This document shows, piece after piece, positions 1 to 8,033 of a stretch of 64,000 bases of DNA (its first letter is position 1; each line of letters starts with the position of its first letter). A model generated the notes under the pieces. The model made no database searches and had not been told where the DNA came from. It saw only the letters and a program-made list of their open reading frames with translations. Origin of the DNA: Treponema sp. (GTDB lineage Bacteria > Spirochaetota > Spirochaetia > Treponematales > Treponemataceae); the NCBI GenBank assembly GCA_017935745.1, contig JAGBGX010000017.1, forward strand, positions 124,001-188,000, written 5' to 3'. The position numbers and the translations under genes were made by a program.

Positions 1-1823
1 CGGCCGGACTGTTTATCTTAACCGGATGCGTAATTCCTTCCCTGCTGATTGCTTCTTCGCCGGTTGAATTTTCAGGAACAGACAGCTACCCGGATCCGAT
101 GTTCTTTATACGGAACACAGCCGTTCAAAGTTTCGGCTTCCTGTTTCTGTGGCCTTCGCTCATCTATTTTCTGTTCAAGGAAAAAATCCAGACGCTTCTT
201 GCGGCTCTTTTCTTCTGCGCGCTTGCCATTGCACTGTCCAATGCGTTTCTTTTTCAGGGAAACTACGGCTACCTTTCAAAAATGCTTATCTTCACTGAAG
301 TTCCGTCAGTTTCATCTCCAAAGCAAGCTGTGCTGCTTAACATTGCAGCAATGGGGCTGATTTTTGCAGGAACCGCAGTCCTTATCAGGCTCGGCATGGC
401 GCGCGCCGTTTCCGCGGTGCTTTCATTTGCCGCAGTATCAATGGTTCTGCTTTCGTTTATCCAAATCGGAAAAATCAAGGCCGGATACAGAGAATACGAA
501 CGTGTCACCCGGCTTGGAACCGATGCAAAAGGCAGCGGAATGCAGCCTCTGTTTCACCTTACAAAAACAGGAAAAAATGTCATGCTGATTTTTCTGGACA
601 GGGCGCAGAACCGCTTTATAGAGCCAATGCTCCAGGAATCACCTCACCTGAAAGAGTCATTTTCAGGCTTCACGCTGTACAGAAACACCGTTTCATATAA
701 CTCGCACACGCTTATCGGCTCTCCGCCCGTGTACGGCGGATACGAATACACTCCGCTTGAAATCAACAGCAGGCCGGACAAGACGCTCGTTGAAAAGCAC
801 AATGAGGCGCTGCTGCTTCTGCCCCGGATATTTACGGAGCAGGCTGACGGTTTTTCTGCCGCATCAAGCGATGCGTCATGGGCAAACTACAGCTGGATTC
901 CCGACATTTCCATTTTCAAGCCGTATCCAAAAATCAGCGCATACGTAACAGAAAACACGTATCTTGCCCAATGGTATGAGGATCACAAGGACGACGGAAA
1001 ATTCACTGTTGCAAGCGACACGCTGAAAAGAAACATTCTCTGGTACGGATTCTTCCGCACTGCGCCGCTGTTCCTCAGGCCTGCAATTTATGAGAACGGA
1101 CGGTACTGGTCCGCAGATTCTGAAAACGAGGACGCGAACAAGTATCTGGCAAACTATGCGCCCATGGAATATCTTCCGCGGCTCACTGACTTTAACGCTG
1201 CCACAGAAAACTATTTTTTGAGCTTCACAAACAACGCATGCCACACTTCATACTTTTTGCAGGCGCCTGACTATGTTCCGGCTGTGCGCGTGACAAACCG
1301 CGGCTCTTCCGAATATGCAGACGAAAAGTCTTATTCGTCCATGGCGGGAGTCATTCACCGTCTGGGAGAATGGCTTGACTATCTGAAGGAAAACGGAGCC
1401 TACGACAACAGCCGCATTCTTATTGTCGCCGACCACGGATGCGATTCGTATGAAAAGGACTTCCAGTGGGATGAAAAATTTGAAAAGCTCAAGCCCGGAA
1501 AATACCATCCGCTCTTTATGTTCAAGGATTTCAATGAGACAGGCGGCTTGAAAGTCAGCGATGAATTCATGACGAATGCAGACGGGGCGGCAATGCTCAC
1601 GGAAGGAATTGTCGGCAATGCCGTAAATCCGTTCACAGGAACAGCACTGAGCAACAGAGCCAAGGAAGACGGCGCGCTTATTTCCGTCAGCAATCTTTTT
1701 ATGCCTCATCACACAAAAAGCAAGTATGTGTTCACCACAAAACCCACAGACTGGTACCGGGTGAGCAAAAGCATTTTTGAATCAAAAAACTGGAAACAGG
1801 AAATCGTGGAGGAAGCACAGTAA
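1..1823 (+). CDS. membrane-anchored sulfatase-fold transferase/hydrolase, 5'-truncated
   Basis: The frame is open from base 3 with no stop, so the window edge cuts the 5' end; the first internal Met (99) is not the true start. The visible N-terminal third is hydrophobic, with several membrane segments. An extracytoplasmic alkaline-phosphatase/sulfatase-like domain follows. It has a metal-site-like start (VMLIFLDRAQNR), a SYNSHT stretch that could hold the nucleophilic Thr, and a late IVADHGCD motif typical of the second metal site. This layout is that of LtaS/phosphoethanolamine-transferase-type enzymes, which move phospho-alcohol groups onto surface polymers. The stop overlaps the next ATG (TAATG), so it is coupled to the glycerophosphotransferase-like gene. 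Fold call is good; substrate is unknown. Confidence 0.7.
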   Translation, partial: AGLFILTGCVIPSLLIASSPVEFSGTDSYPDPMFFIRNTAVQSFGFLFLWPSLIYFLFKEKIQTLLAALFFCALAIALSNAFLFQGNYGYLSKMLIFTEVPSVSSPKQAVLLNIAAMGLIFAGTAVLIRLGMARAVSAVLSFAAVSMVLLSFIQIGKIKAGYREYERVTRLGTDAKGSGMQPLFHLTKTGKNVMLIFLDRAQNRFIEPMLQESPHLKESFSGFTLYRNTVSYNSHTLIGSPPVYGGYEYTPLEINSRPDKTLVEKHNEALLLLPRIFTEQADGFSAASSDASWANYSWIPDISIFKPYPKISAYVTENTYLAQWYEDHKDDGKFTVASDTLKRNILWYGFFRTAPLFLRPAIYENGRYWSADSENEDANKYLANYAPMEYLPRLTDFNAATENYFLSFTNNACHTSYFLQAPDYVPAVRVTNRGSSEYADEKSYSSMAGVIHRLGEWLDYLKENGAYDNSRILIVADHGCDSYEKDFQWDEKFEKLKPGKYHPLFMFKDFNETGGLKVSDEFMTNADGAAMLTEGIVGNAVNPFTGTALSNRAKEDGALISVSNLFMPHHTKSKYVFTTKPTDWYRVSKSIFESKNWKQEIVEEAQ

Positions 1824-3073
1824 TGCAGCAGTTTTTTCTATACATCGACCCGGGCACGGGAAGCATGCTGTTTTCTATTCTTATCGGGGCGACGGCGACG
1901 CTGTATTTTTTGGCGCGGGCTGCCATCTTAAAGCTGAAATTCATCCTGAGCGGAAAGAAAGGCACGGCGGACAAGTCGGCGCACACATATGTCATCTACA
2001 ATGAAGACAAGCGGTACTGGAACGTCTTCAAGCCGGTGCTCGATGCATTTGAAAATCATCAGACGGAAGTTACATACTTCACGTCATGCAAGGAAGATGA
2101 AGTGTTCAGCGCGGGCTACCAGTTCGTAAAGAGCGAGTACATCGGCGAAGGAAACGCGGCGTTCGCAAAGCTGAACCTGCTTTCAGCGGACATCGTGCTT
2201 GCGACAACTCCGGGCCTTGGCGTGTACCAGTGGAAGCGCAGCAAGAACGTAAAGCACTACGCGCACATTCTCCACAGCCCGGGAGACGCGACAATGTACC
2301 GGCTTTTCGGCATCGACTATTTCGATTCGGTTCTGCTTACCGGCGGATACCAAAAGAATGACGTGCGGTATCTGGAAAAGGCGCGCGGACTCAAGGAAAA
2401 AGACCTGCCTGTCGTCGGCTGCACGTACCTCGACTTCTACAAGGAGCACATCGAAACAATTCCCGCCGAGGAAAACCACAGCTTCACCGTGCTGCTTTCG
2501 CCGTCGTGGGGGCCGAGCGGAATTCTCTCGAAGTACGGGGAAAAGCTGCTTGATCCGCTTTTGGCGACCGGCTGGAACATCATCGTGCGCCCGCATCCGC
2601 AGTCAAAGCGGTCCGAGGCGGAAATGCTTGAGCGGCTTGCGAAAAAATACGCGGACAGCGGAAACCTGATCTGGGACTACGAGAGCGAAAACATCCGTTC
2701 GATGAAAAAGGCGGACATCATGATTTCGGACTTTTCAGGAATCATCTACGACTACACGTTCCTGTGTGACAAGCCCGTGATGTACGTGGACGCCGACATC
2801 GAGCTGGCCCTGTACGATGCCTACGATGTTCCCGGGCAAAAGCCGTGGCAGCTGAACGCCGTCAAGGAATTCGGAATCGGACTGAAGGAAGAGCAGTTCC
2901 CGGCGATAAAGGAAGTGATTCAGAACGCGAGCGACTCCGCAGAGCTTGCCCGTCTCCGCGCCAAGGCAAAGCAGGACGCATGGGAACATATCGGCAGCGC
3001 CGGAGAAAAAGTGTACGAATTCATGGCGGAAACAGAACAGCACCTGAACGGTACAGGTTCAGGCAAACAGTGA
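1823..3073 (+). CDS. CDP-glycerol:poly(glycerophosphate) glycerophosphotransferase family protein (TagB/TagF-like)
   Basis: This 416-aa protein has one N-terminal membrane segment (about residues 8-32) and a cytoplasmic GT-B-like domain. Visible family features include HILHSPGDATMYRLFGIDYFDSVLLTG in the middle, VRPHPQS, and the late DIMISDFSGIIYDYTFLCDKPVMY block that binds the CDP-activated donor in the Glyphos_transf family. Such enzymes add glycerol- or ribitol-phosphate-like units to surface polymers. The ATG overlaps the upstream stop by one base. The downstream cytidylyltransferase could supply its CDP-linked donor. A spirochete is not expected to make classical teichoic acid, so the polymer is unknown. 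Confidence 0.8.
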   Translation: MQQFFLYIDPGTGSMLFSILIGATATLYFLARAAILKLKFILSGKKGTADKSAHTYVIYNEDKRYWNVFKPVLDAFENHQTEVTYFTSCKEDEVFSAGYQFVKSEYIGEGNAAFAKLNLLSADIVLATTPGLGVYQWKRSKNVKHYAHILHSPGDATMYRLFGIDYFDSVLLTGGYQKNDVRYLEKARGLKEKDLPVVGCTYLDFYKEHIETIPAEENHSFTVLLSPSWGPSGILSKYGEKLLDPLLATGWNIIVRPHPQSKRSEAEMLERLAKKYADSGNLIWDYESENIRSMKKADIMISDFSGIIYDYTFLCDKPVMYVDADIELALYDAYDVPGQKPWQLNAVKEFGIGLKEEQFPAIKEVIQNASDSAELARLRAKAKQDAWEHIGSAGEKVYEFMAETEQHLNGTGSGKQ

Positions 3074-3102
3074 TACAATTGCATTCAATTAAGGAGAAAT
3101 GT

Positions 3103-5070
3103 ATGACAGAAAAAGAATTCGATGTGCTCTATGCAGCCCACAAGGGGAGTGACTTTCCTCCGTCCGCCGCAGAAACCGTCTTTATGTGCGAAAAAAACGG
3201 CTGGCTCTCATCAGGCAAGGTTACTGAGGCAGGATACGAAGCCCTTGCCCCGTACAAAGTTGACAATGCGATAATCATGGCGGCAGGAAGAAGCCGCCGG
3301 TGCATGCCGCTTTCAAATTACCTTCCGAAAGGCCTGTTTGAAATCAAAGGCGATACAATGGTCGAGCGCCAGATAAAGCAGCTCCATGACGCGGGAATTT
3401 CCCAGATAATCCTTGTCGTTGGCTACCTCAAGGAAAAATACTACGAGATGGCAAAAAAATACAAAAACCTGATTGTCATCGACAACACGGAATGGCAGGA
3501 AAAAAACAACATTTCATCCCTGTACGCCGCCCGTGAATACCTCGGAAATTCATACATCTGCTGCTCGGACAACTGGTTCGCCCATAACGTGTACCGGGAC
3601 TATGTGTATGACTCATACTACGCCTGCAAATATACTGACGAATTCATTGACGAATACTGCGTAAAGTCAACCGACCGGGACGGCTACATGACATGCGTCA
3701 AAAAGGGCGGGGAAAAATGCTGGTACACTATCGGCGAGGCGTTTTTCAGCAGGGAATTCTCAAGGAAATTCACCGAGCTGATGGTAAAGGAATATTACGA
3801 CCCGGAAGTAAAGTACATGCTCTGGGACGACTTCCAGATCCGCCATATTGACGAACTGAAGCTCAAGGTAAAGGGCTACAGCGACGGCGAGTGCAAGGAA
3901 TTCGACACAACAGAAGACATCCTCCAGTTCTATCCGAATTTCAAGGATTTCATCGACCAGTTTTTCCAGGAAGAAGAGCTTTTGAATTCGACTGCGCGCC
4001 TCACATACCTTTCAAACTACGCGGACACAAAGCAGTATTCTGTCGTTTCAACAGAGCAGCTTTCCGGGCGTCTCCATGTAAACGAAAACCTGTTCGGCCC
4101 AAGCCCGAAGTGCCTTGAAGTCTTTCACAATGCCACAATGCAGGATGTGAGCCTCTACGATCTTACGCGGGAAGACGAGCTTGCAGCTGAAATTTCCAGG
4201 CTGACAGAAATTTCCACCGATTCAATTTTCATCCACTCAGGCTCTTCCGATGTCATCAAGACAATCATGACAATCGTGCTGAATGCTGACGACACCGTGC
4301 TGATTTCAGCTCCGGCATGGAACTACTACAAGTCGGTCGTGGAGCTCCGTCATGCAAAGGCGGAATACTACGATGTACGGCCGGGAACAGATTCCTATGA
4401 GTTTGACACGCAAGGCCTCTTGAAAAAGGCGAAGGAAACAAAGGCGCGCATCATCATAATCACCACTCCGCACAATCCGACAGGAGCCGTCATTTCCCGC
4501 AGCGACCTTGAGGCGGTCATCAAGGAAAACCCCGCTTCGCTTGTCATCGTGGACGAGGCTTACCTCGGAATGTCAGACGTTACGTATGATGAGAAATTCC
4601 TTTTGAACGCCTACACAAACGTAGTCTTTGCGCGCACATTCTCAAAGCTGTACGGTCTTGCAGGAGTCAGAATCGGCTACGGGCTGTGCACGCCGATGGC
4701 AAAGCAGGTGTTCAAGCTGGACCTAAATCCGTTCCGCGTGAGCAACCTCGGCCGGAAAGCTGCAATCGCGGCGCTTGCCGACAAAGCATATTACTCGCAG
4801 CTTGCCAATACAATCAGCGGAATCCGCCGGAATTTCATTGACGGGCTGAACAGGCTGAAGGGAGTCAAGGCGTTTGACTCGGCAGCGAATTTTGTCTTTA
4901 TCCATTTTGACGGAATCGATGTGCAGGGCCTCAAGGATTACCTTGCGGAAAACGGAATTCTTGTGAGGCTGTGGACTGAAGGCGGACAGCTTTCAATGCG
5001 GATCACCGTCGCCCCGAAAGAAGAAATGGACAAGACGCTCAGGCTGATACAGCAGTTCTGCGCATCATAG
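3103..5070 (+). CDS. PntC/LicC-like cytidylyltransferase fused to a class I/II PLP aminotransferase
   Basis: The chosen start (ATG 3103, 655 aa) follows AAGGAGAA at ideal spacing; an in-frame extension upstream overlaps the previous gene and was rejected. Residues 54-300 form a LicC-type nucleotidyltransferase, with AAGRSRRCMP, PKGL, NNISSLYAAREYL and a metal Asp in CCSDNW. Residues 310-655 form an aspartate-aminotransferase-fold enzyme with NPTG, VDEAYLG, the PLP Lys515 in FSKLYGLAG and a C-terminal MRITV arginine. The same fusion occurs in PntC of oral treponemes, where it makes 2-aminoethylphosphonate and activates it with CTP. That is the likeliest role. Phosphocholine or phosphoethanolamine activation is the alternative, and no pepM or ppd gene is visible here. 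Confidence 0.75.
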   Translation: MTEKEFDVLYAAHKGSDFPPSAAETVFMCEKNGWLSSGKVTEAGYEALAPYKVDNAIIMAAGRSRRCMPLSNYLPKGLFEIKGDTMVERQIKQLHDAGISQIILVVGYLKEKYYEMAKKYKNLIVIDNTEWQEKNNISSLYAAREYLGNSYICCSDNWFAHNVYRDYVYDSYYACKYTDEFIDEYCVKSTDRDGYMTCVKKGGEKCWYTIGEAFFSREFSRKFTELMVKEYYDPEVKYMLWDDFQIRHIDELKLKVKGYSDGECKEFDTTEDILQFYPNFKDFIDQFFQEEELLNSTARLTYLSNYADTKQYSVVSTEQLSGRLHVNENLFGPSPKCLEVFHNATMQDVSLYDLTREDELAAEISRLTEISTDSIFIHSGSSDVIKTIMTIVLNADDTVLISAPAWNYYKSVVELRHAKAEYYDVRPGTDSYEFDTQGLLKKAKETKARIIIITTPHNPTGAVISRSDLEAVIKENPASLVIVDEAYLGMSDVTYDEKFLLNAYTNVVFARTFSKLYGLAGVRIGYGLCTPMAKQVFKLDLNPFRVSNLGRKAAIAALADKAYYSQLANTISGIRRNFIDGLNRLKGVKAFDSAANFVFIHFDGIDVQGLKDYLAENGILVRLWTEGGQLSMRITVAPKEEMDKTLRLIQQFCAS

Positions 5071-5135
5071 GGCGGGCGGCGGAGCCTTTGCAGCGGGCGT
5101 TCGCGCAACGCACGGCTAGCTCCCTGCCGGCTGCT

Positions 5136-6482
5136 TCAGCTGTCAAGAAAGACGGTGTCAAGCCACAGCATGCGCTTGCGACACCAGTCCGTCAGATAGC
5201 TGACTTCGCTTGCATACGTTTTCCGTTCCCGGTAGCCGGGAGCGCGCGGCCACATGGGGCTTCCCAGAATGTGCCAGACAGAATCGTTCAGCTCCGCGGC
5301 CTGTGTCAGCATATTTCCCTGCTCTTCCAGCCAGGAAATGCTCGCCTCAAGGGCAGGGCGGGTTTCCCTGTAGCGGTCTTTTACAAGCTGCACAAAGCAG
5401 ATGTCGCCGAAAAGCCGGTTGTACCAGTAGTCCTGGTTTATCAGGAATCCTTCCTCATCCTTTGCAGCAGTGCTGTTTGCCGACGGATCAAAAAAGCGGA
5501 ACATGAACGTCCATGCGCTGTCGCTGAGCAAGGAAGTGTATCCCTTGGAGCCGGGAGAGCTGCTTTTCGCCGTGTTTCCGAACGCAATGTCATGATCCCA
5601 CGCAGGCCCCATGAAAAGCTTTTCCGGTCCGTAGTCGTACACCATGAACACAGAGTTGTAAAACTTTGCGTCATAGTTCTTTGAATATTCTGCAAGCAGG
5701 TACCAGTCCACCAGGGAAGCTTCATCAAAATGCTTTTTCCAGCCGTCAGCTTCCCTGTAGCTGTCTGAATACAGCGCGCGCTCGATTTCAATAATTTTCT
5801 GCGACCAGCGCACATAGTTTTCCGCGGAGGACTCAGGCTGCCGGATATGAAAGTTCAGATTGTCAATTCCCTGAAAACTGTACGGCCGCCCGCCGTGGCT
5901 GTCTATTTCCGCAAGAAACCCTTCGGCTCTGCCCTGCGCTTGCGCAAATTCAATCCTGTTTTCAGCAATGTCAACTTTTTCCGTCAGGCCGTACAGGCCC
6001 TGATATTTTCCGTTTATAAAAAGCGTTATAAACCGGGAGGAAGGATTCCACGGCATCCTGTTCCAGACTGTGTGAGCTAAATGCTCGGCGTAATAGTTGC
6101 GGAGCATGGAACGGTCAGCCGCGTTTGCCATCAAAACCCATTTCCGCGCGGCAGGAAATCCCGCAAGCCCTCTCGGCTCGTCAAGCTTGAGCAGGTACGG
6201 CTTTTTCTGCGTGAATGTTGTCTTCCATGTGGAATTTCCCCGTCCGCGGATTTTGCACCGCCCTGAAAATTCCCCAAGCACATAGCTGGCTTTCACGTAC
6301 TTGTCCTTGCGGCTCACCGGCTTGTTCTTGTCAGTTTCAATCAGAAGGACAGGAAACCCCAGCTTCTCGCACTTTTCGACAGTGACTTTTCTATCGGAAG
6401 CTGCCAGAAACGAAAACAGGCACGCCACGGAGCATAACAGAAGAAACAGGCTGAAGAAAACAGAATGCCGTCTTACAACCAT
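5136..6482 (-). CDS. CotH-family kinase-like protein, exported
   Basis: The 448-aa protein has a signal peptide/anchor (about residues 8-28) and then the CotH domain. Motifs visible in order are RGRGNSTW, KKPYLLKL, ANAADRSMLRNY, GLYGLTEKVDI, WYLLAEYSKNYDAKF and MGPAWDHDIAFGN. The last carries the Asp residues thought to bind metal and nucleotide in atypical CotH protein kinases. It is the third gene of a tight minus-strand operon (VTC, DUF4956, CotH), 3 nt after the DUF4956 stop. In B. subtilis CotH phosphorylates spore-coat proteins, so here an envelope target is inferred. A divergent paralogue lies at 8034. Convergent with the fusion gene ending at 5070. Confidence 0.85.
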   Translation of the reverse strand: MVVRRHSVFFSLFLLLCSVACLFSFLAASDRKVTVEKCEKLGFPVLLIETDKNKPVSRKDKYVKASYVLGEFSGRCKIRGRGNSTWKTTFTQKKPYLLKLDEPRGLAGFPAARKWVLMANAADRSMLRNYYAEHLAHTVWNRMPWNPSSRFITLFINGKYQGLYGLTEKVDIAENRIEFAQAQGRAEGFLAEIDSHGGRPYSFQGIDNLNFHIRQPESSAENYVRWSQKIIEIERALYSDSYREADGWKKHFDEASLVDWYLLAEYSKNYDAKFYNSVFMVYDYGPEKLFMGPAWDHDIAFGNTAKSSSPGSKGYTSLLSDSAWTFMFRFFDPSANSTAAKDEEGFLINQDYWYNRLFGDICFVQLVKDRYRETRPALEASISWLEEQGNMLTQAAELNDSVWHILGSPMWPRAPGYRERKTYASEVSYLTDWCRKRMLWLDTVFLDS

Positions 6483-6485
6483 GGG

Positions 6486-7160
6486 CTAGTACGTAACCTC
6501 GCCGTCGTGGGCAAGCAGCGTTGAGGAAGTGACTTCTTTCAGCGCAGCGATTTCCTGCACAAGCGGCGCGTCTTCCTTTGCGCGCACCTCAATGACAAGG
6601 CTGAGCCTGCCGCCGGAAAGGGCGCGGCTCTTTACCGTGAACACCTTGCAGTGCCGCTTCACGCAGGCCATGACTTCCGCCTCCACGTCCGCGCCTTCTC
6701 CGCTCACCATGAGGATTTTCGGAGCGCGGGCGACGGGAAGCCGGTCGAGCACGAACAGCGCGACAGTCAGCACGAACGCGAGGACGCACGAAATCTGCGC
6801 CAGCCCCGCGCCGCAGATAATCCCGGTCGAAATCGCCCAGAACAGGAACACCAAGTCCATGGGATCTTTGACCGCCGTGCGGAAGCGGACGATGGAAAGC
6901 GCGCCCACCATGCCGAGCGAAATGACGACGCTCGACTGGATTGTCAGGATGACCGCCGCCGTAATCAGCACGAGCGCCGGAAGCGCGATGTTGAACGACT
7001 TCTGGTAGAACGTCCTGCGCGTGAGCAGGCGGTACGCAAAGAAAATGTACAGGGCGAAGAAGCCCGAAATCAGGAACACGACGATGATGTTCTCAGGGGT
7101 CGCGTCGTAGCGGGTGAATCCCTGTATGAAGGATTTCTTGAAAATGTCCTTAAAAGTCAT
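6486..7160 (-). CDS. DUF4956 family membrane protein
   Basis: I chose ATG 7160 (224 aa) because GGAGG lies 5 nt upstream; a TTG 12 nt earlier would bury that site. Four membrane segments fill about residues 25-150, with the family-typical conserved loop VGALSIVRFRTAVKDPMDLVFLFWAIS in the middle. A soluble alpha/beta C-terminal domain resembling a small ferredoxin-like fold follows. The family is uncharacterised but recurrently adjoins VTC-domain and CotH genes, as here. It overlaps the 3' end of the VTC gene by 11 bp and ends 3 nt before cotH, so the three are co-translated. A transporter or anchor for the VTC/CotH product is an inference. Confidence 0.8.
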   Translation of the reverse strand: MTFKDIFKKSFIQGFTRYDATPENIIVVFLISGFFALYIFFAYRLLTRRTFYQKSFNIALPALVLITAAVILTIQSSVVISLGMVGALSIVRFRTAVKDPMDLVFLFWAISTGIICGAGLAQISCVLAFVLTVALFVLDRLPVARAPKILMVSGEGADVEAEVMACVKRHCKVFTVKSRALSGGRLSLVIEVRAKEDAPLVQEIAALKEVTSSTLLAHDGEVTY

Positions 7161-7860
7161 AGCTGCCTCCAAAGCTGTATTTTCTGCACAGATAATATTT
7201 TGAGAATGACGTCCATTGCAGTGCGCCCGCCTGCAGGGCCTCGTTTATAAAGTCCGGCAGGAATTCGTCGAACTTCACTTCCATCATGTTTGTCCCGGCG
7301 GAAAGCACCGGGCGGAACGGCGCGGACTCGTCAAAAAATTCCCCGATCCTGCCCGAGCTTCTGATGTTCCTGTCGAATGTAACGCGCACATTCCCGGCCT
7401 CATAGACGAACGGCGCCCGCTCGTAGGCGACAATCACCACCGGCCTGAGCGCGCGCAGACGCATCTGCATTATCAGCTTTTTCAGAAGATAGGGAGTCCC
7501 GCTGTCGAATTCAGGAATGGAGCCGTCCAGAATCTGCTCGCACACGGCAGGCGGAAGCGGGCATGAAACCTTGCGGCACATTCCGCGCTCCTTCTGCTTG
7601 AGCTCCAGAGTGATGCGCTCTTTTGAGCAGTTGTAGATGCGTATGCGGAATTTCTCGCGCGGGTCGGTTCCGTCCTCGTTCTCAAAGAAGCAGGTGCTGT
7701 ACAGATCGTCAAAGTACACGCTTCTGATGGAATACAGTCCGGCAGCTCCGGCATACCTGTCGCGCTCCATCAGGGAAGAAACACGCGCTTCCAGAAAGGC
7801 AAGCATATATTCAGGAGAAACATACTTATGTTCATTTCGGTACTTCTTTTTGACATCCAT
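7150..7860 (-). CDS. VTC-domain polyphosphate polymerase-like protein
   Basis: The 236-aa protein is a stand-alone VTC catalytic domain of the triphosphate-tunnel type. Visible tunnel-strand motifs are RNEHKYVSPEY near the start, SIRSVYFDDLYSTCFFEN, REKFRIRIYN, ITLELKQKERG, VVIVAYERAPFVY, VRVTFDRNI and the late MMEVKFDEFLPDFI. These supply the basic and acidic residues that line the tunnel in yeast Vtc4. In eukaryotes the domain polymerises polyphosphate from ATP. Bacterial homologues paired with DUF4956 and CotH are not biochemically settled. It is first in its operon, and its promoter at 7870-7900 carries a G9 tract, so the whole operon may be phase-variable. No Shine-Dalgarno sequence precedes the ATG. 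Confidence 0.8.
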   Translation of the reverse strand: MDVKKKYRNEHKYVSPEYMLAFLEARVSSLMERDRYAGAAGLYSIRSVYFDDLYSTCFFENEDGTDPREKFRIRIYNCSKERITLELKQKERGMCRKVSCPLPPAVCEQILDGSIPEFDSGTPYLLKKLIMQMRLRALRPVVIVAYERAPFVYEAGNVRVTFDRNIRSSGRIGEFFDESAPFRPVLSAGTNMMEVKFDEFLPDFINEALQAGALQWTSFSKYYLCRKYSFGGSYDF

Positions 7861-7869
7861 ATGAAAGCC

Positions 7870-7900
7870 AGTCTACCCCCCCCCGCTCGAAAACTGTCAA
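7870..7900 (-). promoter_or_regulatory. promoter with G9 tract in the -35/-10 spacer (VTC operon)
   Basis: Read on the minus strand, TTGACA (7900-7895) is a perfect -35 and TAGACT (7875-7870) a good -10. The 19-bp spacer contains nine consecutive G. Losing two Gs would give the optimal 17-bp spacing, so slippage should alter promoter strength. The ATG follows the -10 by 9 nt, leaving almost no leader. A second promoter of the same design lies at 17285-17312. Confidence 0.75.
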
Positions 7901-7933
7901 GCGGCTTCTGACAAGAACAGCTGCCTGCGCTCT

Positions 7934-7955
7934 GGTTACCGAATGTTCGGTAACC
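7934..7955. promoter_or_regulatory. perfect 10+10 bp palindromic operator
   Basis: The arms GGTTACCGAA and TTCGGTAACC are separated by 2 bp. The ACCGAA/TTCGGT core resembles operators of TetR-type dimeric repressors. It lies between the divergent VTC operon and the second cotH, directly upstream of AT-rich -10-like sequences (7961-7973), so it could control one or both directions. No regulator gene is adjacent. Confidence 0.6.
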
Positions 7956-7998
7956 AATCATATAAAATATAGTATAGCAATCAGTGAAGAATGTCAAG

Positions 7999-8027
7999 TT
8001 GATGAAAAGCGCAATTTATGGTATAAA
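7999..8027 (+). promoter_or_regulatory. promoter of second cotH, apparently leaderless
   Basis: The -35 TTGATG (7999-8004) and the -10 TATAAA (8022-8027) are 17 bp apart. Only 6 nt separate the -10 from ATG 8034, so transcription should start at the initiation codon. Confidence 0.6.
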
Positions 8028-8033
8028 GAAAGA

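Noticed and set aside
2845-3102. Longer start for the PntC-like fusion
   Set aside because: It overlaps the end of the TagF-like gene and is highly basic; AAGGAGAA before ATG 3103 decides the start.
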